Source of the DNA: CAIWHR01 sp963846855
GTDB lineage: Bacteria; Pseudomonadota; Gammaproteobacteria; Burkholderiales; Casimicrobiaceae
DNA length: 64,000 nucleotides
Assembly (NCBI GenBank): GCA_963846855.1
Contig: CAWJXK010000008.1
Coordinates: 744,001 to 808,000 of the forward strand
Direction: 5' to 3'
This document shows, one piece after another, positions 54,534 through 64,000 of this stretch. The position numbers and the translations under genes were made by a program. A model generated the notes under the pieces. It was not told the DNA's origin, did not search any database, and worked only from the letters and a program-made list of their open reading frames with translations. Numbering within the stretch: the first letter of the stretch is position 1; each line of letters starts with the position of its first letter.

Positions 54534-55769
54534 GTGACGGCTTGCGCCCCGCCCCTCACGGATCCGGAACTCGTCGCCGAGTGCTGTACGCACGCCCGGC
54601 TGCTTCTTCGGCGGAATCTTTCCCAGGCGGGCATTCTGGCGGCTACCCCGTCCGCGGCCGCCGCGGCCCGCGGCTATGCTGCCATTTTCGGGCGGGATGC
54701 GTCGATATGTGCCCTCGGGATGGCGGTGTCCGGGGACGAGCGACTGCGGCGCGAGGCCCCTACCGGCCTGTTGACGCTCGCCAGGTACCAGGCGCGCAAC
54801 GGCCAGCTTCCCAAGTTCGTCGATCCGTTCCGGGACGAGGCTGATTTTTGGTATCTGGGCTGCATCGATGCCACGCTCTGGTGGTTGATCGCAGTCGCAC
54901 TGCTCGAGCGGTGGGATCCGGGCGCCCGGCTGTCGGCGCGGCTGTCGGCCAATATCGAGCGGGCGATCGCCTGGCTCTCCTGCCAGGAGCACCAGCGCTT
55001 CTTTCTGCTGCAGCAAAACGAAGCAAGCGACTGGGCCGACATCATGCCGCGCTCGGGCTTCGTGCTGTACACGAACGCGCTCTGGTACTTGGTGAAGCGT
55101 ATTCACCGGCTTCCTGGCGTAGCCGAGACGAAGCGGAGCTTCAACCAGCTTTTCCATCCATTTGCCGGCAACATTGCCGACTACCGGCGCGCGCGCCTGC
55201 TGACGCACTACGCGCGCAAGGGAACACGCAACCGGGATCTTTATCTCAGCTTCGTCAACTTCTCTTTTTTTGGGGAAGAGGGCGACGTGTTCGGAAACGT
55301 CCTCGCCATTCTCTGTGGTCTTGCCGACGAGGAGTCCGCGCACCGGATCATCCGGGCGCTCGCGCGGGCGCGGGTGAACGATCCATATCCGGTGCGTGCG
55401 GTGTGCGATCCGATTGCCGAGCGAAGTCTCCTGTGGCGTCCCTACATGTCGCGACATCGGCAGAACCTCGTCTGGCAGTACCATAACGGCGGGATCTGGC
55501 CGTTCATCGGGGCGCTCTGGACAGTTGCGCTGGCCGAGACGGGGCTTGGCGCCCTTGCCCGAAGCGAGCTCGTCGCGCTGGCGCGCGCGAACTCCCTTTC
55601 GGGCTGGGCATTCAACGAATGGTTGCATGGCAAGACCCTTGCACCGAGGGGCATGATCGGGCAATCATGGAATGCGGCATGCTTTCTGCTCGCCCACCAC
55701 GCCTTGCGCTCCCGTACCCGCCTGTTCGCGGTGCCGCGCGGGAACCATCGAGCGTCGCAGCAGGCGTAG
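54534..55769 (+). CDS. Six-hairpin glycosidase-like protein (amylo-alpha-1,6-glucosidase/GH100-like)
   Basis: 411 residues, GTG start. (alpha/alpha)6-barrel glycosidase features: YAAIFGRDASICALGM, NGQLPKFVDPF, DEADFWYLGCIDATLWWL, QQNEASDWADIMPRSGF and WQYHNGGIWPF. Acidic residues in FGRDAS, GCIDATLW and EASDWAD are candidates for catalysis. This family is often found with glgB/glgE/treS in proteobacteria and is annotated as glycogen debranching protein; the true substrate is not shown. It directly follows the GH15 fragment (GTGA overlap). Confidence 0.7.
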   Translation: MTACAPPLTDPELVAECCTHARLLLRRNLSQAGILAATPSAAAAARGYAAIFGRDASICALGMAVSGDERLRREAPTGLLTLARYQARNGQLPKFVDPFRDEADFWYLGCIDATLWWLIAVALLERWDPGARLSARLSANIERAIAWLSCQEHQRFFLLQQNEASDWADIMPRSGFVLYTNALWYLVKRIHRLPGVAETKRSFNQLFHPFAGNIADYRRARLLTHYARKGTRNRDLYLSFVNFSFFGEEGDVFGNVLAILCGLADEESAHRIIRALARARVNDPYPVRAVCDPIAERSLLWRPYMSRHRQNLVWQYHNGGIWPFIGALWTVALAETGLGALARSELVALARANSLSGWAFNEWLHGKTLAPRGMIGQSWNAACFLLAHHALRSRTRLFAVPRGNHRASQQA

Positions 55770-55964
55770 CCTGCTCCGAAAACGGGGCACATCGCGAAGG
55801 CGGGCGGCGCTCCGGCGCGCTTCATGACGCGGAACTTTCATCTCGGGGCCACGGTCAAGCAAGTTTGCCGGTACGATGGTGAAGCATGGACCGGCGCGCG
55901 AGCGTGGGCGGCTCATGGTGTGATGCCGATGATCGCCAGGTGAAGGTCCGGGGGCGGAGCACGC

Positions 55965-57872
55965 GTGGCGCGTCATCCTCAGGCAAGGAAAGGGGGAACC
56001 TTGCTCGGCGAACAGGACATCTATCTCTTCCGTGAAGGCACTCACGGCCATCTGTATGACGTGATGGGATGCCTGCTCGGCAGGACGGCGGCGACCTTTC
56101 GCGTCTGGGCTCCGAACGCATCCGCAGTCTCCGTGATCGGCGAATTCAACGCATGGAGCGCGGACAGCCATCGACTGGCTCCGCGGGACGACAATTCGGG
56201 CGTGTGGGAAGGTGACGTCGCCGGCGTCGGCCGGGGCGACGCGTACAAATTCCGCATCGTGTCGGCGGATGGCGGCTACACGATGGACAAGGCCGACCCG
56301 TTCGCCAAGTGTACGGAGGTGCCGCCGCTCACCGCGTCGCGCGCCTGGACGCTCGAGTACGATTGGGGCGACGCCGACTGGATGGCGACGCGCCGTGCCC
56401 GCAATGCGCTCGACGCGCCGATATCAATCTACGAAGTGCATCTCGGCTCGTGGCGTCGCGGTGACGGGAATCGACTGCTCACCTACCGCGAAATCGCGCA
56501 CCCGTTGGCCGAGTACGTGCGTGCTTTTGGCTTCACGCACGTCGAGCTGCTCCCCGTCACCGAGCACCCTTTCTATGGCTCCTGGGGCTACCAGACGACC
56601 GGGTACTTTGCGCCGACGGCGCGCTACGGTGCGCCGCAGGATTTCATGTATCTGATCGACGTGCTGCACCAGCACGGCATTGCCGTCATCCTCGACTGGG
56701 TGCCGTCACATTTTCCGACGGATGCTCACGGCCTCGCGTATTTCGACGGGACGCACCTGTACGAGCACGCCGATCCACGGCAGGGCTTTCACCCCGAGTG
56801 GAACAGCTCGATCTTCAACTACAGCCGGAACGAGGTGCGCGGATTCCTTCTGTCGAGCGGGCTGTTCTGGCTCGACGTCTACCACATCGACGGCCTGCGT
56901 GTGGACGCCGTTGCGTCGATGCTGTATCTCGACTACGGGCGCAAGGAGGGCGAGTGGATTCCCAATGCCTTCGGCGGCCGCGAAAACCTGGCGGCGATCG
57001 AGTTTCTTCGCCTCCTCAACGAGGCCGCCTATCGCGACCATCCGGACGTGCAGGTGATCGCCGAGGAGTCGACCTCATGGCCGATGGTCTCCCGCCCGGT
57101 CTATGCGGGCGGGCTCGGCTTCGGCATGAAATGGAACATGGGCTGGATGCACGATACCCTCGACTACCTGCGGCAGGAGCCGATCTACCGGAAGTATCAT
57201 CACGATCGCCTCACCTTCTCGATCTGGTACGCGTTTTTCGAGAATTTCGTGCTGCCGCTGTCGCACGATGAGGTAGTGCACGGCAAGGGCTCGCTGCTCG
57301 GCAAGATGCCGGGCGACACGTGGCAGCAGTTCGCGAACCTGCGCCTGATGTACGGCTACATGTGGGCGCATCCGGGAAAGAAGCTGCTGTTCATGGGCAG
57401 CGAGTTCGGCCAGCGGCGGGAATGGGCGCACGACGAGGGGCTGGAATGGTGGGTGCTGCAGTATCCCGAACACTCCGGGGCGCAGCGCTGGGTCTCGGAT
57501 CTCAACGCGCTGTACCGCGCCGAGCCTGCCCTGTACGAGCAGGATTTTGCAAATGCGGGCTTCGAATGGATCGATTGCCACGACGCCGAGGGCAGCGTGC
57601 TGAGTTTCCTGCGCCGGCCGCGAGCCGGACCGCCGATTCTCGTGGTCTGCAATTTCACGCCGGTGCCGCGGCACAACTACGTGGTCGGGCTGCCGGAAGG
57701 CGGATACTGGCGCGAGATCCTGAACAGCGACGCCGCGCATTACGGCGGCAGCGGCGCGGGCAATCTCGGCGGCGTCGAGGCGGCGCCGGTGCCAGCGCAG
57801 GGGCGATACCATTCTGCGGCGATGACGCTTCCGCCCCTCGCAGTCGTCTACTTCAAACCAGGATCACGCTGA
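55965..57872 (+). CDS. glgB: 1,4-alpha-glucan branching enzyme
   Basis: 635 residues, GH13 subfamily 9. N-terminal CBM48 (FRVWAPNASAVSVIGEFNAW), (beta/alpha)8 barrel with nucleophile Asp314 (DGLRVDAVASML), acid/base Glu367 (IAEESTSWP) and Asp in LSHDEVVHGKGS, and a C-terminal beta domain. It introduces alpha-1,6 branches in glycogen-like glucan made by GlgE. The open frame begins at GTG 55965, but TTG at 56001 has a better ribosome-binding site (AAAGGGGGAACC) and gives the usual short N-terminus before EQDIYLFREGTHG. Followed 10 bp later by glgE. Confidence 0.95.
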   Translation: MARHPQARKGGTLLGEQDIYLFREGTHGHLYDVMGCLLGRTAATFRVWAPNASAVSVIGEFNAWSADSHRLAPRDDNSGVWEGDVAGVGRGDAYKFRIVSADGGYTMDKADPFAKCTEVPPLTASRAWTLEYDWGDADWMATRRARNALDAPISIYEVHLGSWRRGDGNRLLTYREIAHPLAEYVRAFGFTHVELLPVTEHPFYGSWGYQTTGYFAPTARYGAPQDFMYLIDVLHQHGIAVILDWVPSHFPTDAHGLAYFDGTHLYEHADPRQGFHPEWNSSIFNYSRNEVRGFLLSSGLFWLDVYHIDGLRVDAVASMLYLDYGRKEGEWIPNAFGGRENLAAIEFLRLLNEAAYRDHPDVQVIAEESTSWPMVSRPVYAGGLGFGMKWNMGWMHDTLDYLRQEPIYRKYHHDRLTFSIWYAFFENFVLPLSHDEVVHGKGSLLGKMPGDTWQQFANLRLMYGYMWAHPGKKLLFMGSEFGQRREWAHDEGLEWWVLQYPEHSGAQRWVSDLNALYRAEPALYEQDFANAGFEWIDCHDAEGSVLSFLRRPRAGPPILVVCNFTPVPRHNYVVGLPEGGYWREILNSDAAHYGGSGAGNLGGVEAAPVPAQGRYHSAAMTLPPLAVVYFKPGSR

Positions 57873-57882
57873 CACGATAGCG

Positions 57883-59886
57883 ATGGGAACCGCATCCGAC
57901 ACTCCGGGGGACGGCCGATGCCGTGCCGTCGTCGAAGGCATCGTGCCGGCCGTTGACGGCGGCCGCTTTTCGGTCAAGCGCATCGTGGGCGACCGGGTCG
58001 AGGTCGAGGCCGACTGCTTTACCGATGGCCACGACATCGTCGTGTGCCGCCTCCGCCACCGGCGCGAGGACGAGAGCGAGTGGCATGAGTCGGCCATGGT
58101 CGCACTGGGCAACGACCGCTTTCGCGGCGTGTTTGCGGTGACAACGGTCGGCCGCTACCGCTACACGGTGATCGCTTGGGTCGACCCGTTTTTGTCGTGG
58201 CGTCATGAATTCGGGCGACGGATCGAGGCAGATGACTTGCGTGTCGCGGCACGGGTCGGCGCCGAGCTGATTGCCGGAGCTGCGAAACGCGCGGACGGCG
58301 ACGACCGCCGCCGCCTCGGCGCGTGGGCGAAGCGCCTGCGCGAAGAGACGGATCCCGACGCGCTGCGGTCGGTCGGTCTCGACGACGAGCTTGCCGAGCT
58401 CGCGGCGAACCATCCGGATCGCCGGTTCGCGACGATTTGCCCGATCGAGTACCCACTCGTCGTCGACCGCGAGCGTGCGCGATTCGGCGCCTGGTACGAG
58501 ATGTTTCCTCGCTCCTGTGGAGCGGACGCCGCCACTCACGGCACGTTCCGCGATTGCGAGGCGCGGCTGCCTTATGTTGCGGACATGGGGTTCGACGTAG
58601 TCTACCTTCCGCCGGTCCACCCGATCGGGCGCGGCCTGCGAAAGGGCCGCAACAACGCGCTGGTCGCTGCGGCCGACGATGTCGGCAGCCCGTGGGCGAT
58701 CGGCGCCGCCGAGGGCGGTCACACCGCTTTGCATCCGGCACTCGGGACGCGCGAGGACTTTCGCCGGCTGGTGGCGCGGGCCCGCGAGCTCGGGCTCGAG
58801 GTGGCGCTCGACATCGCGTTCCAATGCGCGCCCGACCACCCTTACGTTGGCGCCAATCCGCAGTGGTTCCGGTGGCGCCCGGACGGCACGGTGCAGTACG
58901 CCGAGAATCCGCCGAAGAAATATCAGGACATCTACCCGTTCAACTTCGAGGCGCCGCAATGGGCCGATCTTTGGCGCGAGCTTGCCGACGTCGTCTACTT
59001 CTGGATCGGCGAGGGCATCCGCATCTTCCGGGTCGACAATCCGCACACCAAACCGTTTTCCTTCTGGGAGTGGGTGATCGAGCGGGTGAAGCGCGAGCAT
59101 CCCGATGTGATCTTCCTCGCCGAGGCCTTCACGCGGCCGAAAGTGATGCACCGACTTGCGAAGCTGGGATTCACCCAGTCGTATACCTATTTCACGTGGC
59201 GCAACACCAAGGAGGAGCTAACCGATTATTTTACCGAACTGATGCGGGGGCCGGGCCGCGACTACTTCCGACCCAACTGCTGGCCAAACACGCCGGACAT
59301 CCTGCCCGAGTACCTCCAGTTCGGCGGGCGCGCGGCATTCATGGCGCGGGTCGTGCTTGCCGCCACGCTGGCGGCGAGCTACGGCCTCTACGGCCCGGCC
59401 TACGAGCTCATGGAGCGGAGCCCGCGCGAGCCGGGGACGGAGGAGTACCTCGACTCAGAGAAATATCAGCTGCGGCACTGGGATCTCGCTCGCGACGACA
59501 GCCTGGCCGGCTTCATCGGTCGTGTCAATGCGGCACGGCGCGACAACCCCGCACTGCAGCAGGACCATGGGCTTCGATTCTTTCCCGTGGACAACGACCA
59601 GCTGATCTGCTTCGGAAAGAGTGACGTCGATGGCGCGAATTCCGTTCTCGTGGTGGTCAACCTCGATCCACATCACGTCCAATCGGGGTGGGCCACGCTC
59701 GACCTCGAGGCATTGGGTCTCGACGATACCCGGCCGTTCCAGGTTCACGATGCGCTGACCGACGCGCGGTTTCTGTGGAGCGGCGCGCGCAACTTCGTTC
59801 TGCTCGATCCGGCGCGATCGCCAGCACACATCTTCCGCGTGCGCCGGCGCGTGCGCACCGAGCGCGATTTCGATTATTTCCTCTGA
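57883..59886 (+). CDS. glgE: Maltose-1-phosphate maltosyltransferase
   Basis: 667 residues, GH13 subfamily 3. N-terminal domain (1-200), then FGAWYEMFPRSCG, YLPPVHPIGRGLRKGRNN, nucleophile Asp385 in RIFRVDNPHTKPF and acid/base Glu near 414 (LAEAFTRP), all typical GlgE motifs. It transfers maltosyl units from maltose-1-phosphate onto alpha-1,4-glucan. The maltose-1-phosphate donor is made by the maltokinase encoded next, so the two genes form one pathway. Confidence 0.96.
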   Translation: MGTASDTPGDGRCRAVVEGIVPAVDGGRFSVKRIVGDRVEVEADCFTDGHDIVVCRLRHRREDESEWHESAMVALGNDRFRGVFAVTTVGRYRYTVIAWVDPFLSWRHEFGRRIEADDLRVAARVGAELIAGAAKRADGDDRRRLGAWAKRLREETDPDALRSVGLDDELAELAANHPDRRFATICPIEYPLVVDRERARFGAWYEMFPRSCGADAATHGTFRDCEARLPYVADMGFDVVYLPPVHPIGRGLRKGRNNALVAAADDVGSPWAIGAAEGGHTALHPALGTREDFRRLVARARELGLEVALDIAFQCAPDHPYVGANPQWFRWRPDGTVQYAENPPKKYQDIYPFNFEAPQWADLWRELADVVYFWIGEGIRIFRVDNPHTKPFSFWEWVIERVKREHPDVIFLAEAFTRPKVMHRLAKLGFTQSYTYFTWRNTKEELTDYFTELMRGPGRDYFRPNCWPNTPDILPEYLQFGGRAAFMARVVLAATLAASYGLYGPAYELMERSPREPGTEEYLDSEKYQLRHWDLARDDSLAGFIGRVNAARRDNPALQQDHGLRFFPVDNDQLICFGKSDVDGANSVLVVVNLDPHHVQSGWATLDLEALGLDDTRPFQVHDALTDARFLWSGARNFVLLDPARSPAHIFRVRRRVRTERDFDYFL

Positions 59887-59896
59887 CGGCACGAGA

Positions 59897-62800
59897 ATGC
59901 GCGGCAATTCGAGTGTGGTGACTAATGCGAAGGCGACGACGGCGGCCGGACCGGACTCGCACTGGTACAAGGACGCCGTCATCTACCAGATGCACGTCAA
60001 GGCGTTCTACGATTCCAACGACGACGGGATCGGTGACTTTCGCGGTCTTACCGAGAAGCTCGACTACGTCAAGGACCTCGGCGTCAACACGATCTGGCTG
60101 CTCCCGTTCTATCCGTCGCCGCTGCGCGACGACGGCTATGACGTGGCCGACTATCGCAACGTGCACCCCTCCTACGGCACCCGCGCGGATTTCCATGCGT
60201 TCGTGCGCGAAGCGCACCGGCGCGACCTGCGGGTCATCACCGAGCTCATCGTGAACCACACGTCGGACCAGCACGCATGGTTCCAGGCGGCGCGGCGCGC
60301 GCCCAAGGGATCGCCGAAGCGAAATTTCTACGTATGGAGCGAAAACCCGGACAAGTATGCCGGAACCCGCATCATCTTCACCGACACCGAGAAATCGAAC
60401 TGGGCGTGGGACGATGTTGCGAAGGAGTATTACTGGCATCGCTTCTTCAGTCATCAGCCGGATCTCAATTTCGACAATCCGCAGGTGAGGAAGGCGATCT
60501 TCCGGGTAATGCGCTACTGGCTCGACCTGGGTGTAGACGGATTCCGCCTCGATGCAATTCCGTATCTTTGCGAGCGCGAGGCCACCAACAACGAAAACCT
60601 TCCCGAAACCCACGCCGTGCTCAAGGAATTGCGCGCGCTCGTCGATGCGCACTATCCGAACCGTCTGCTACTGGCCGAGGCGAACCAATGGCCAGAGGAT
60701 GTGCGCGAATATTTCGGCGAGGGCGACGAATGCCATATGGCATATCACTTTCCGCTGATGCCGCGCATGTACATGGCGATCGCGCAGGAGGACCGATACC
60801 CGATCACCGAGATCATGCAGCAGACGCCGGATATTCCCGAGAACTGCCAGTGGGCGATCTTCCTGCGCAACCACGACGAGCTCACGCTCGAGATGGTGAC
60901 GAACAGGGAACGCGACTACATGTACCAGATGTACGCGGCGGATCCGCGCGCGCGCATCAACCTGGGAATCCGCCGCCGGCTCGCGCCCCTGCTCGAGAAC
61001 GACATCAACCGGATCAAGCTGATGAACAGCCTGCTGCTGTCGATGCCAGGGTCTCCGGTCCTCTACTACGGGGACGAGCTCGGCATGGGCGACAACATCT
61101 ATCTTGGCGATCGGGACGGCGTACGCACGCCGATGCAATGGCGGCCGGAACGCAATGCCGGGTTCTCACGCGCGGATCCGCAGCGCCTGTACCTGCCGCC
61201 GGTCATGGACGCAATCTACGGCTACGAGGCCGTCAACGTGGAAGCGCAGCTGCGCGACTCCTCGTCGCTGCTCAACTGGACTCGGCGCATGCTCGCCGTG
61301 CGTGCGTCATCGGTTGCATTTGGTCGCGGGACGCTCACGTTCCCGAAACCAGGCAATCGCAAGATTCTTGCCTATCTGCGGGAGCATGGAGATGAAATCA
61401 TCCTTTGCGTGGCCAATCTTGCACGCTCCGCGCAGCCGGTCGAGCTCGACCTTGCGCGCTTCAAGGGGCGTGTTCCGGTGGAGCTCATCGGCCGTACGCC
61501 TTTTCCACCGATCGGCGATCTCCCGTATCTGCTGACACTGGGCGGCTACGGTTTCCTGTGGTTTCAGCTCGCCGCCGGAGAGGAAGTTCCAGCGTGGCAC
61601 GAGGAGCGCACGGTTCGCGACGAGCTGCCGGTGCTGGTGCTGTTCGACGGCTGGACGAGCCTGTTTCGCGACCGTGTGGTGCCGTGGCGCATCGCGATGT
61701 CGGAGAAGGTGCGTGCGCAGTTCGAGCGCGAAGTGCTGCCCAATTTCATTTCCGGACGACGATGGTTCGGCGGGAAGGGCACTCCTGTACGGCGCGTGAC
61801 GCTGAGCGAATACGCGCTTTGGGAGCGGGAGGCTCGGACCTGGCTCGTCGCGATCGCGCAGGTCGAGCCGGAAGGGGGCGAGGCGCAGAACTATTTTGTG
61901 CCGCTGACCCTTGCCTGGGAGGACGGTGGCGAGGAACCGTTGCGCGCGCTCGCGCCCCTGACGGTCGCCAAGGTGAGGCAGCAGGCCAGCGTGGGGATCA
62001 TGGCCGACGCATTCGGCGACGAGTGGTTCTGCCGCGCGCTGGTCGAGGCGATCGGCGCCCGCGCCGAAATCAAGACGACGAAGGGGGTGCTTCGCTGTGT
62101 GCCGACCGCTGCGTTCAGCGCACTGGGCGGGGACGAGATCGCCGACCTGAAGTTGACTCTTCCTGCGGCACTCAGCAGCAACACGATCGTTACGCTGGGC
62201 GAGCGGCTTTTCCTGAAGGCGTACCGAAGGCTGCAGCCTGGCGTCAACCCGGAAGCCGAGATCGGTCGCTTCCTGACCGAAGTTGCACGATTTCCGAACA
62301 GCGTGCCGGTTGCCGGCACGATCGAGCACGTCGACGGAGCCGGACAGGTGACGACGCTCGCGTTGCTGCAGGGGTATGTCGACCACCAGGGCGACGCCTG
62401 GCAGTACACACTCGATTATCTCGATCGTTTCTTCGAGCGCGGGCGGTCAGCCGCGCCTGCCGAGCCGGCCTCCGAAGCGCACGGCGGCTATCTTGCGCTC
62501 ATTCGGACGCTGGGCGTGCGGACGGCTCAATTGCACGCGGCACTGGCGCGCCGCACGGGCGATCCGGCATTCGATCCGGAGCCGATCGGCCCGAACGACA
62601 CTGCCGCCTGGGCGCGCCGCGCACACGCCGGCGCGGAGGCGGCGCTCGACCGCCTCTCGCATCGGCTCTCGGCGCTGCCGGCACCGGCGCGGGTGCTGGC
62701 GGAGCCTGCTCTGCGCGAACGCAACGCGCTGCTCGCGCGCATCGATGCGCACGCCGCGGATGAGGGCGCAGGCCACAAGACCAGAGTGCACGGGGACCTT

Positions 62801-63235
62801 CATCTTGGTCAGGTGCTGATCGTTCAGAACGATTTTGTGATCGTCGACTTCGAAGGTGAGCCGGCGCGCACCCTGGCCGAGCGGCGCGAGAAGCTGTCAC
62901 CGCTCGCCGACGTTGCCGGCATGCTGCGCTCATTCGACTATGCGATGCATTCGGCGCTGGACCGTGCCAGCCGGAATCGACCCGATGTGCACGACGATCT
63001 ATTGCAGCTCGGTCGAGAGTGGCGGGACGAGGCCCGCCGCACATTCCTCGACGGCTACGAGGAGGTCGCGCGCGCTGCAGGCCTGCCGCTGCCACGCGCC
63101 GAGGGAAACGACCTGCTCGCGTTGTTCCTGTTGGAAAAGGTCTGCTACGAGCTCGCATACGAGGTCGACAACCGGCCGGCGTGGGTGGGGCTGCCACTGC
63201 GCGGACTTGCGGACTTGGTGGCGACCATGAGATGA
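59897..63235 (+). CDS. treS: Trehalose synthase-maltokinase fusion
   Basis: 1112 residues, two enzymes in one chain. N-terminal TreS (GH13, about 20-560): WYKDAVIYQMHVKAF, nucleophile Asp219 (DGFRLDAIPYL), LLAEANQWPE and LRNHDELTLEM; it interconverts trehalose and maltose. C-terminal maltokinase (Pep2, about 600-1112): SGRRWFGGKG, kinase loop HGDLHLGQVL (His965/Asp967) and metal-binding IVDFEGEPART; it makes maltose-1-phosphate from maltose and ATP. The fusion is common in proteobacteria and channels trehalose into GlgE. It lies 10 bp after glgE. Confidence 0.96.
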   Translation: MRGNSSVVTNAKATTAAGPDSHWYKDAVIYQMHVKAFYDSNDDGIGDFRGLTEKLDYVKDLGVNTIWLLPFYPSPLRDDGYDVADYRNVHPSYGTRADFHAFVREAHRRDLRVITELIVNHTSDQHAWFQAARRAPKGSPKRNFYVWSENPDKYAGTRIIFTDTEKSNWAWDDVAKEYYWHRFFSHQPDLNFDNPQVRKAIFRVMRYWLDLGVDGFRLDAIPYLCEREATNNENLPETHAVLKELRALVDAHYPNRLLLAEANQWPEDVREYFGEGDECHMAYHFPLMPRMYMAIAQEDRYPITEIMQQTPDIPENCQWAIFLRNHDELTLEMVTNRERDYMYQMYAADPRARINLGIRRRLAPLLENDINRIKLMNSLLLSMPGSPVLYYGDELGMGDNIYLGDRDGVRTPMQWRPERNAGFSRADPQRLYLPPVMDAIYGYEAVNVEAQLRDSSSLLNWTRRMLAVRASSVAFGRGTLTFPKPGNRKILAYLREHGDEIILCVANLARSAQPVELDLARFKGRVPVELIGRTPFPPIGDLPYLLTLGGYGFLWFQLAAGEEVPAWHEERTVRDELPVLVLFDGWTSLFRDRVVPWRIAMSEKVRAQFEREVLPNFISGRRWFGGKGTPVRRVTLSEYALWEREARTWLVAIAQVEPEGGEAQNYFVPLTLAWEDGGEEPLRALAPLTVAKVRQQASVGIMADAFGDEWFCRALVEAIGARAEIKTTKGVLRCVPTAAFSALGGDEIADLKLTLPAALSSNTIVTLGERLFLKAYRRLQPGVNPEAEIGRFLTEVARFPNSVPVAGTIEHVDGAGQVTTLALLQGYVDHQGDAWQYTLDYLDRFFERGRSAAPAEPASEAHGGYLALIRTLGVRTAQLHAALARRTGDPAFDPEPIGPNDTAAWARRAHAGAEAALDRLSHRLSALPAPARVLAEPALRERNALLARIDAHAADEGAGHKTRVHGDLHLGQVLIVQNDFVIVDFEGEPARTLAERREKLSPLADVAGMLRSFDYAMHSALDRASRNRPDVHDDLLQLGREWRDEARRTFLDGYEEVARAAGLPLPRAEGNDLLALFLLEKVCYELAYEVDNRPAWVGLPLRGLADLVATMR

Positions 63236-63329
63236 CCGGTTTGGGCCGCGCGCGATGCCGGTGCGGCTCCGGCACGCTTCCGCGCGTCGGTTGGATGCGA
63301 AACAAGTCACAAACGTACTGGAGAACGCG

Positions 63330-64000
63330 ATGGACAACATGGAAATGCTGCTCGAGCCGGTTAAGACATCGCTGCACCAGGTTGGCGAATTCCTGCCGCG
63401 TGTGATGCTCGCGATCGTGATTCTGCTTGCGGGATGGCTCATCGCCAAGGGCGTCCGCTTCGCGGTCGAGAAGGGGCTGCGCGCGATCAATTTCAACGTG
63501 GTGACGGAAAAAGCGGGTGTCGATGCGTTCCTGCAACAGGGGGGCGGCAAAGTCGACACCATATGGGTGCTCGGCCAGCTGTTCTACTGGCTGGTGATAC
63601 TCGCTGCGCTGATGGTCGCGTTCAACAGCATGGGGCTCGCCTATGTGACCGATCTGATCGGTCACATAGTTCTGTTCGTTCCCAAAGTGATGGTTGCCGT
63701 ACTGATCCTAGCCTTCGGCGCCTATTTTGCGCGATTCGTCAGCGTGGCGCTCACGGCATATTGCAAGAACATCGGCGTCCGCGAAGCGGAGACCCTCGGT
63801 CGACTGTCGCTCTACGCCATTATGGTTTTCGTCACCCTGATCGCGCTCGATCAGCTGGGTCTGGGCGACATCATCCGGCAGACGTTCCTCATTGTCATTG
63901 CCGCAATCGCGCTCGGTCTGGCGCTCGCATTCGGCCTGGGCGGGCAGAAGCGCGCTGCCGAATTTCTCGAGCGCTGGTCGCGGCAAATCGATGATGCCGC
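63330..64000 (+). CDS. Mechanosensitive-channel-like membrane protein (3' end outside window)
   Basis: The frame from the ATG at 63330 is open to the window edge (223 residues so far). MDNMEMLLEPVKTSLHQVGEF is followed by at least four transmembrane helices: VMLAIVILLAGWLIAKGV, WVLGQLFYWLVILAAL, FVPKVMVAVLILAFGAYF and TFLIVIAAIALGLALAFGLG. The repeated TM-helix pattern (AILxxGWxxAK, then FGLGGQKRAAEFLERW) fits the MscS-related TM_helix/mechanosensitive group. The C-terminal part cannot be judged. Confidence 0.75.
   Translation, partial: MDNMEMLLEPVKTSLHQVGEFLPRVMLAIVILLAGWLIAKGVRFAVEKGLRAINFNVVTEKAGVDAFLQQGGGKVDTIWVLGQLFYWLVILAALMVAFNSMGLAYVTDLIGHIVLFVPKVMVAVLILAFGAYFARFVSVALTAYCKNIGVREAETLGRLSLYAIMVFVTLIALDQLGLGDIIRQTFLIVIAAIALGLALAFGLGGQKRAAEFLERWSRQIDDA

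Overview
The window is GC-rich chromosomal DNA from a betaproteobacterium, probably a Burkholderiales or Nitrosomonadales relative. Evidence: the syntenic block der-hfq-hflX-hflK-hflC-DUF2065-hisZ-purA-phosphoribosyltransferase, a short Hfq, the rnfB-(TPR)-nth-DUF1841 order, trxA-rho-rpmE, and 7Fe FdxA next to trxA. Coding density is high and there is no phage, plasmid or CRISPR content. Most of the DNA is housekeeping core, with two palindromic MITE-like elements and a few scars.

Layout. 1-4.3 kb: start of a membrane protein, rpmE, rho, trxA, fdxA and two small cytochromes c. The 3' ends of both rho and trxA are duplicated downstream of the genes. 4.3-8.7 kb: a minus-strand operon (orphan RnfB, frameshifted TPR lipid/secreted protein, Nth, DUF1841, secreted hydrolase) and a divergent acyltransferase. 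8.8-14.4 kb: LytS/LytTR two-component pair, CDF metal exporter, CorA, PncB. 14.7-18.1 kb: macrodomain hydrolase, M48-like protein lacking its catalytic glutamate, solitary GspE-like ATPase. 18.1-22.9 kb: a 311-bp element with terminal inverted repeats, GtrA/FAD oxidoreductase pair, polytopic membrane protein, cytochrome b561.

23.3-32.4 kb is a signalling block: CheY-like regulator, GAF histidine kinase, a 1961-residue seven-PAS hybrid kinase and an HD-GYP response regulator. 32.8-37.8 kb: TMEM175-like channel, LysR regulator divergent from a frameshifted azoreductase, pirin, OmpA-like lipoprotein, frameshifted PaaI-type thioesterase. 37.9-43.7 kb: tRNA-Ser(UGA), BI-1 protein, serB, purT, rnr, tRNA-Leu(CAG). 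43.8-53.5 kb: a 146-bp palindromic element, branched-chain amino-acid binding protein and the purA/hisZ/hfl/hfq/der block. 54.0-63.2 kb: an alpha-glucan/trehalose operon (GH15 remnant, six-hairpin glycosidase, GlgB, GlgE, TreS-maltokinase) making up the GlgE pathway: trehalose to maltose to maltose-1-phosphate to branched glucan. The window ends inside a mechanosensitive-channel-like gene.

Five genes (TPR gene, azoR, thioesterase, der, GH15 N-domain) each carry a net +1 frameshift. Because der is normally essential, consensus errors in the assembly must be considered alongside true pseudogenisation. No complete novel defence or mobile system was found; the most unusual signals are the synonymous-only duplicated 3' ends of trxA and rho, the two palindromic elements and the catalytically altered M48 protein.
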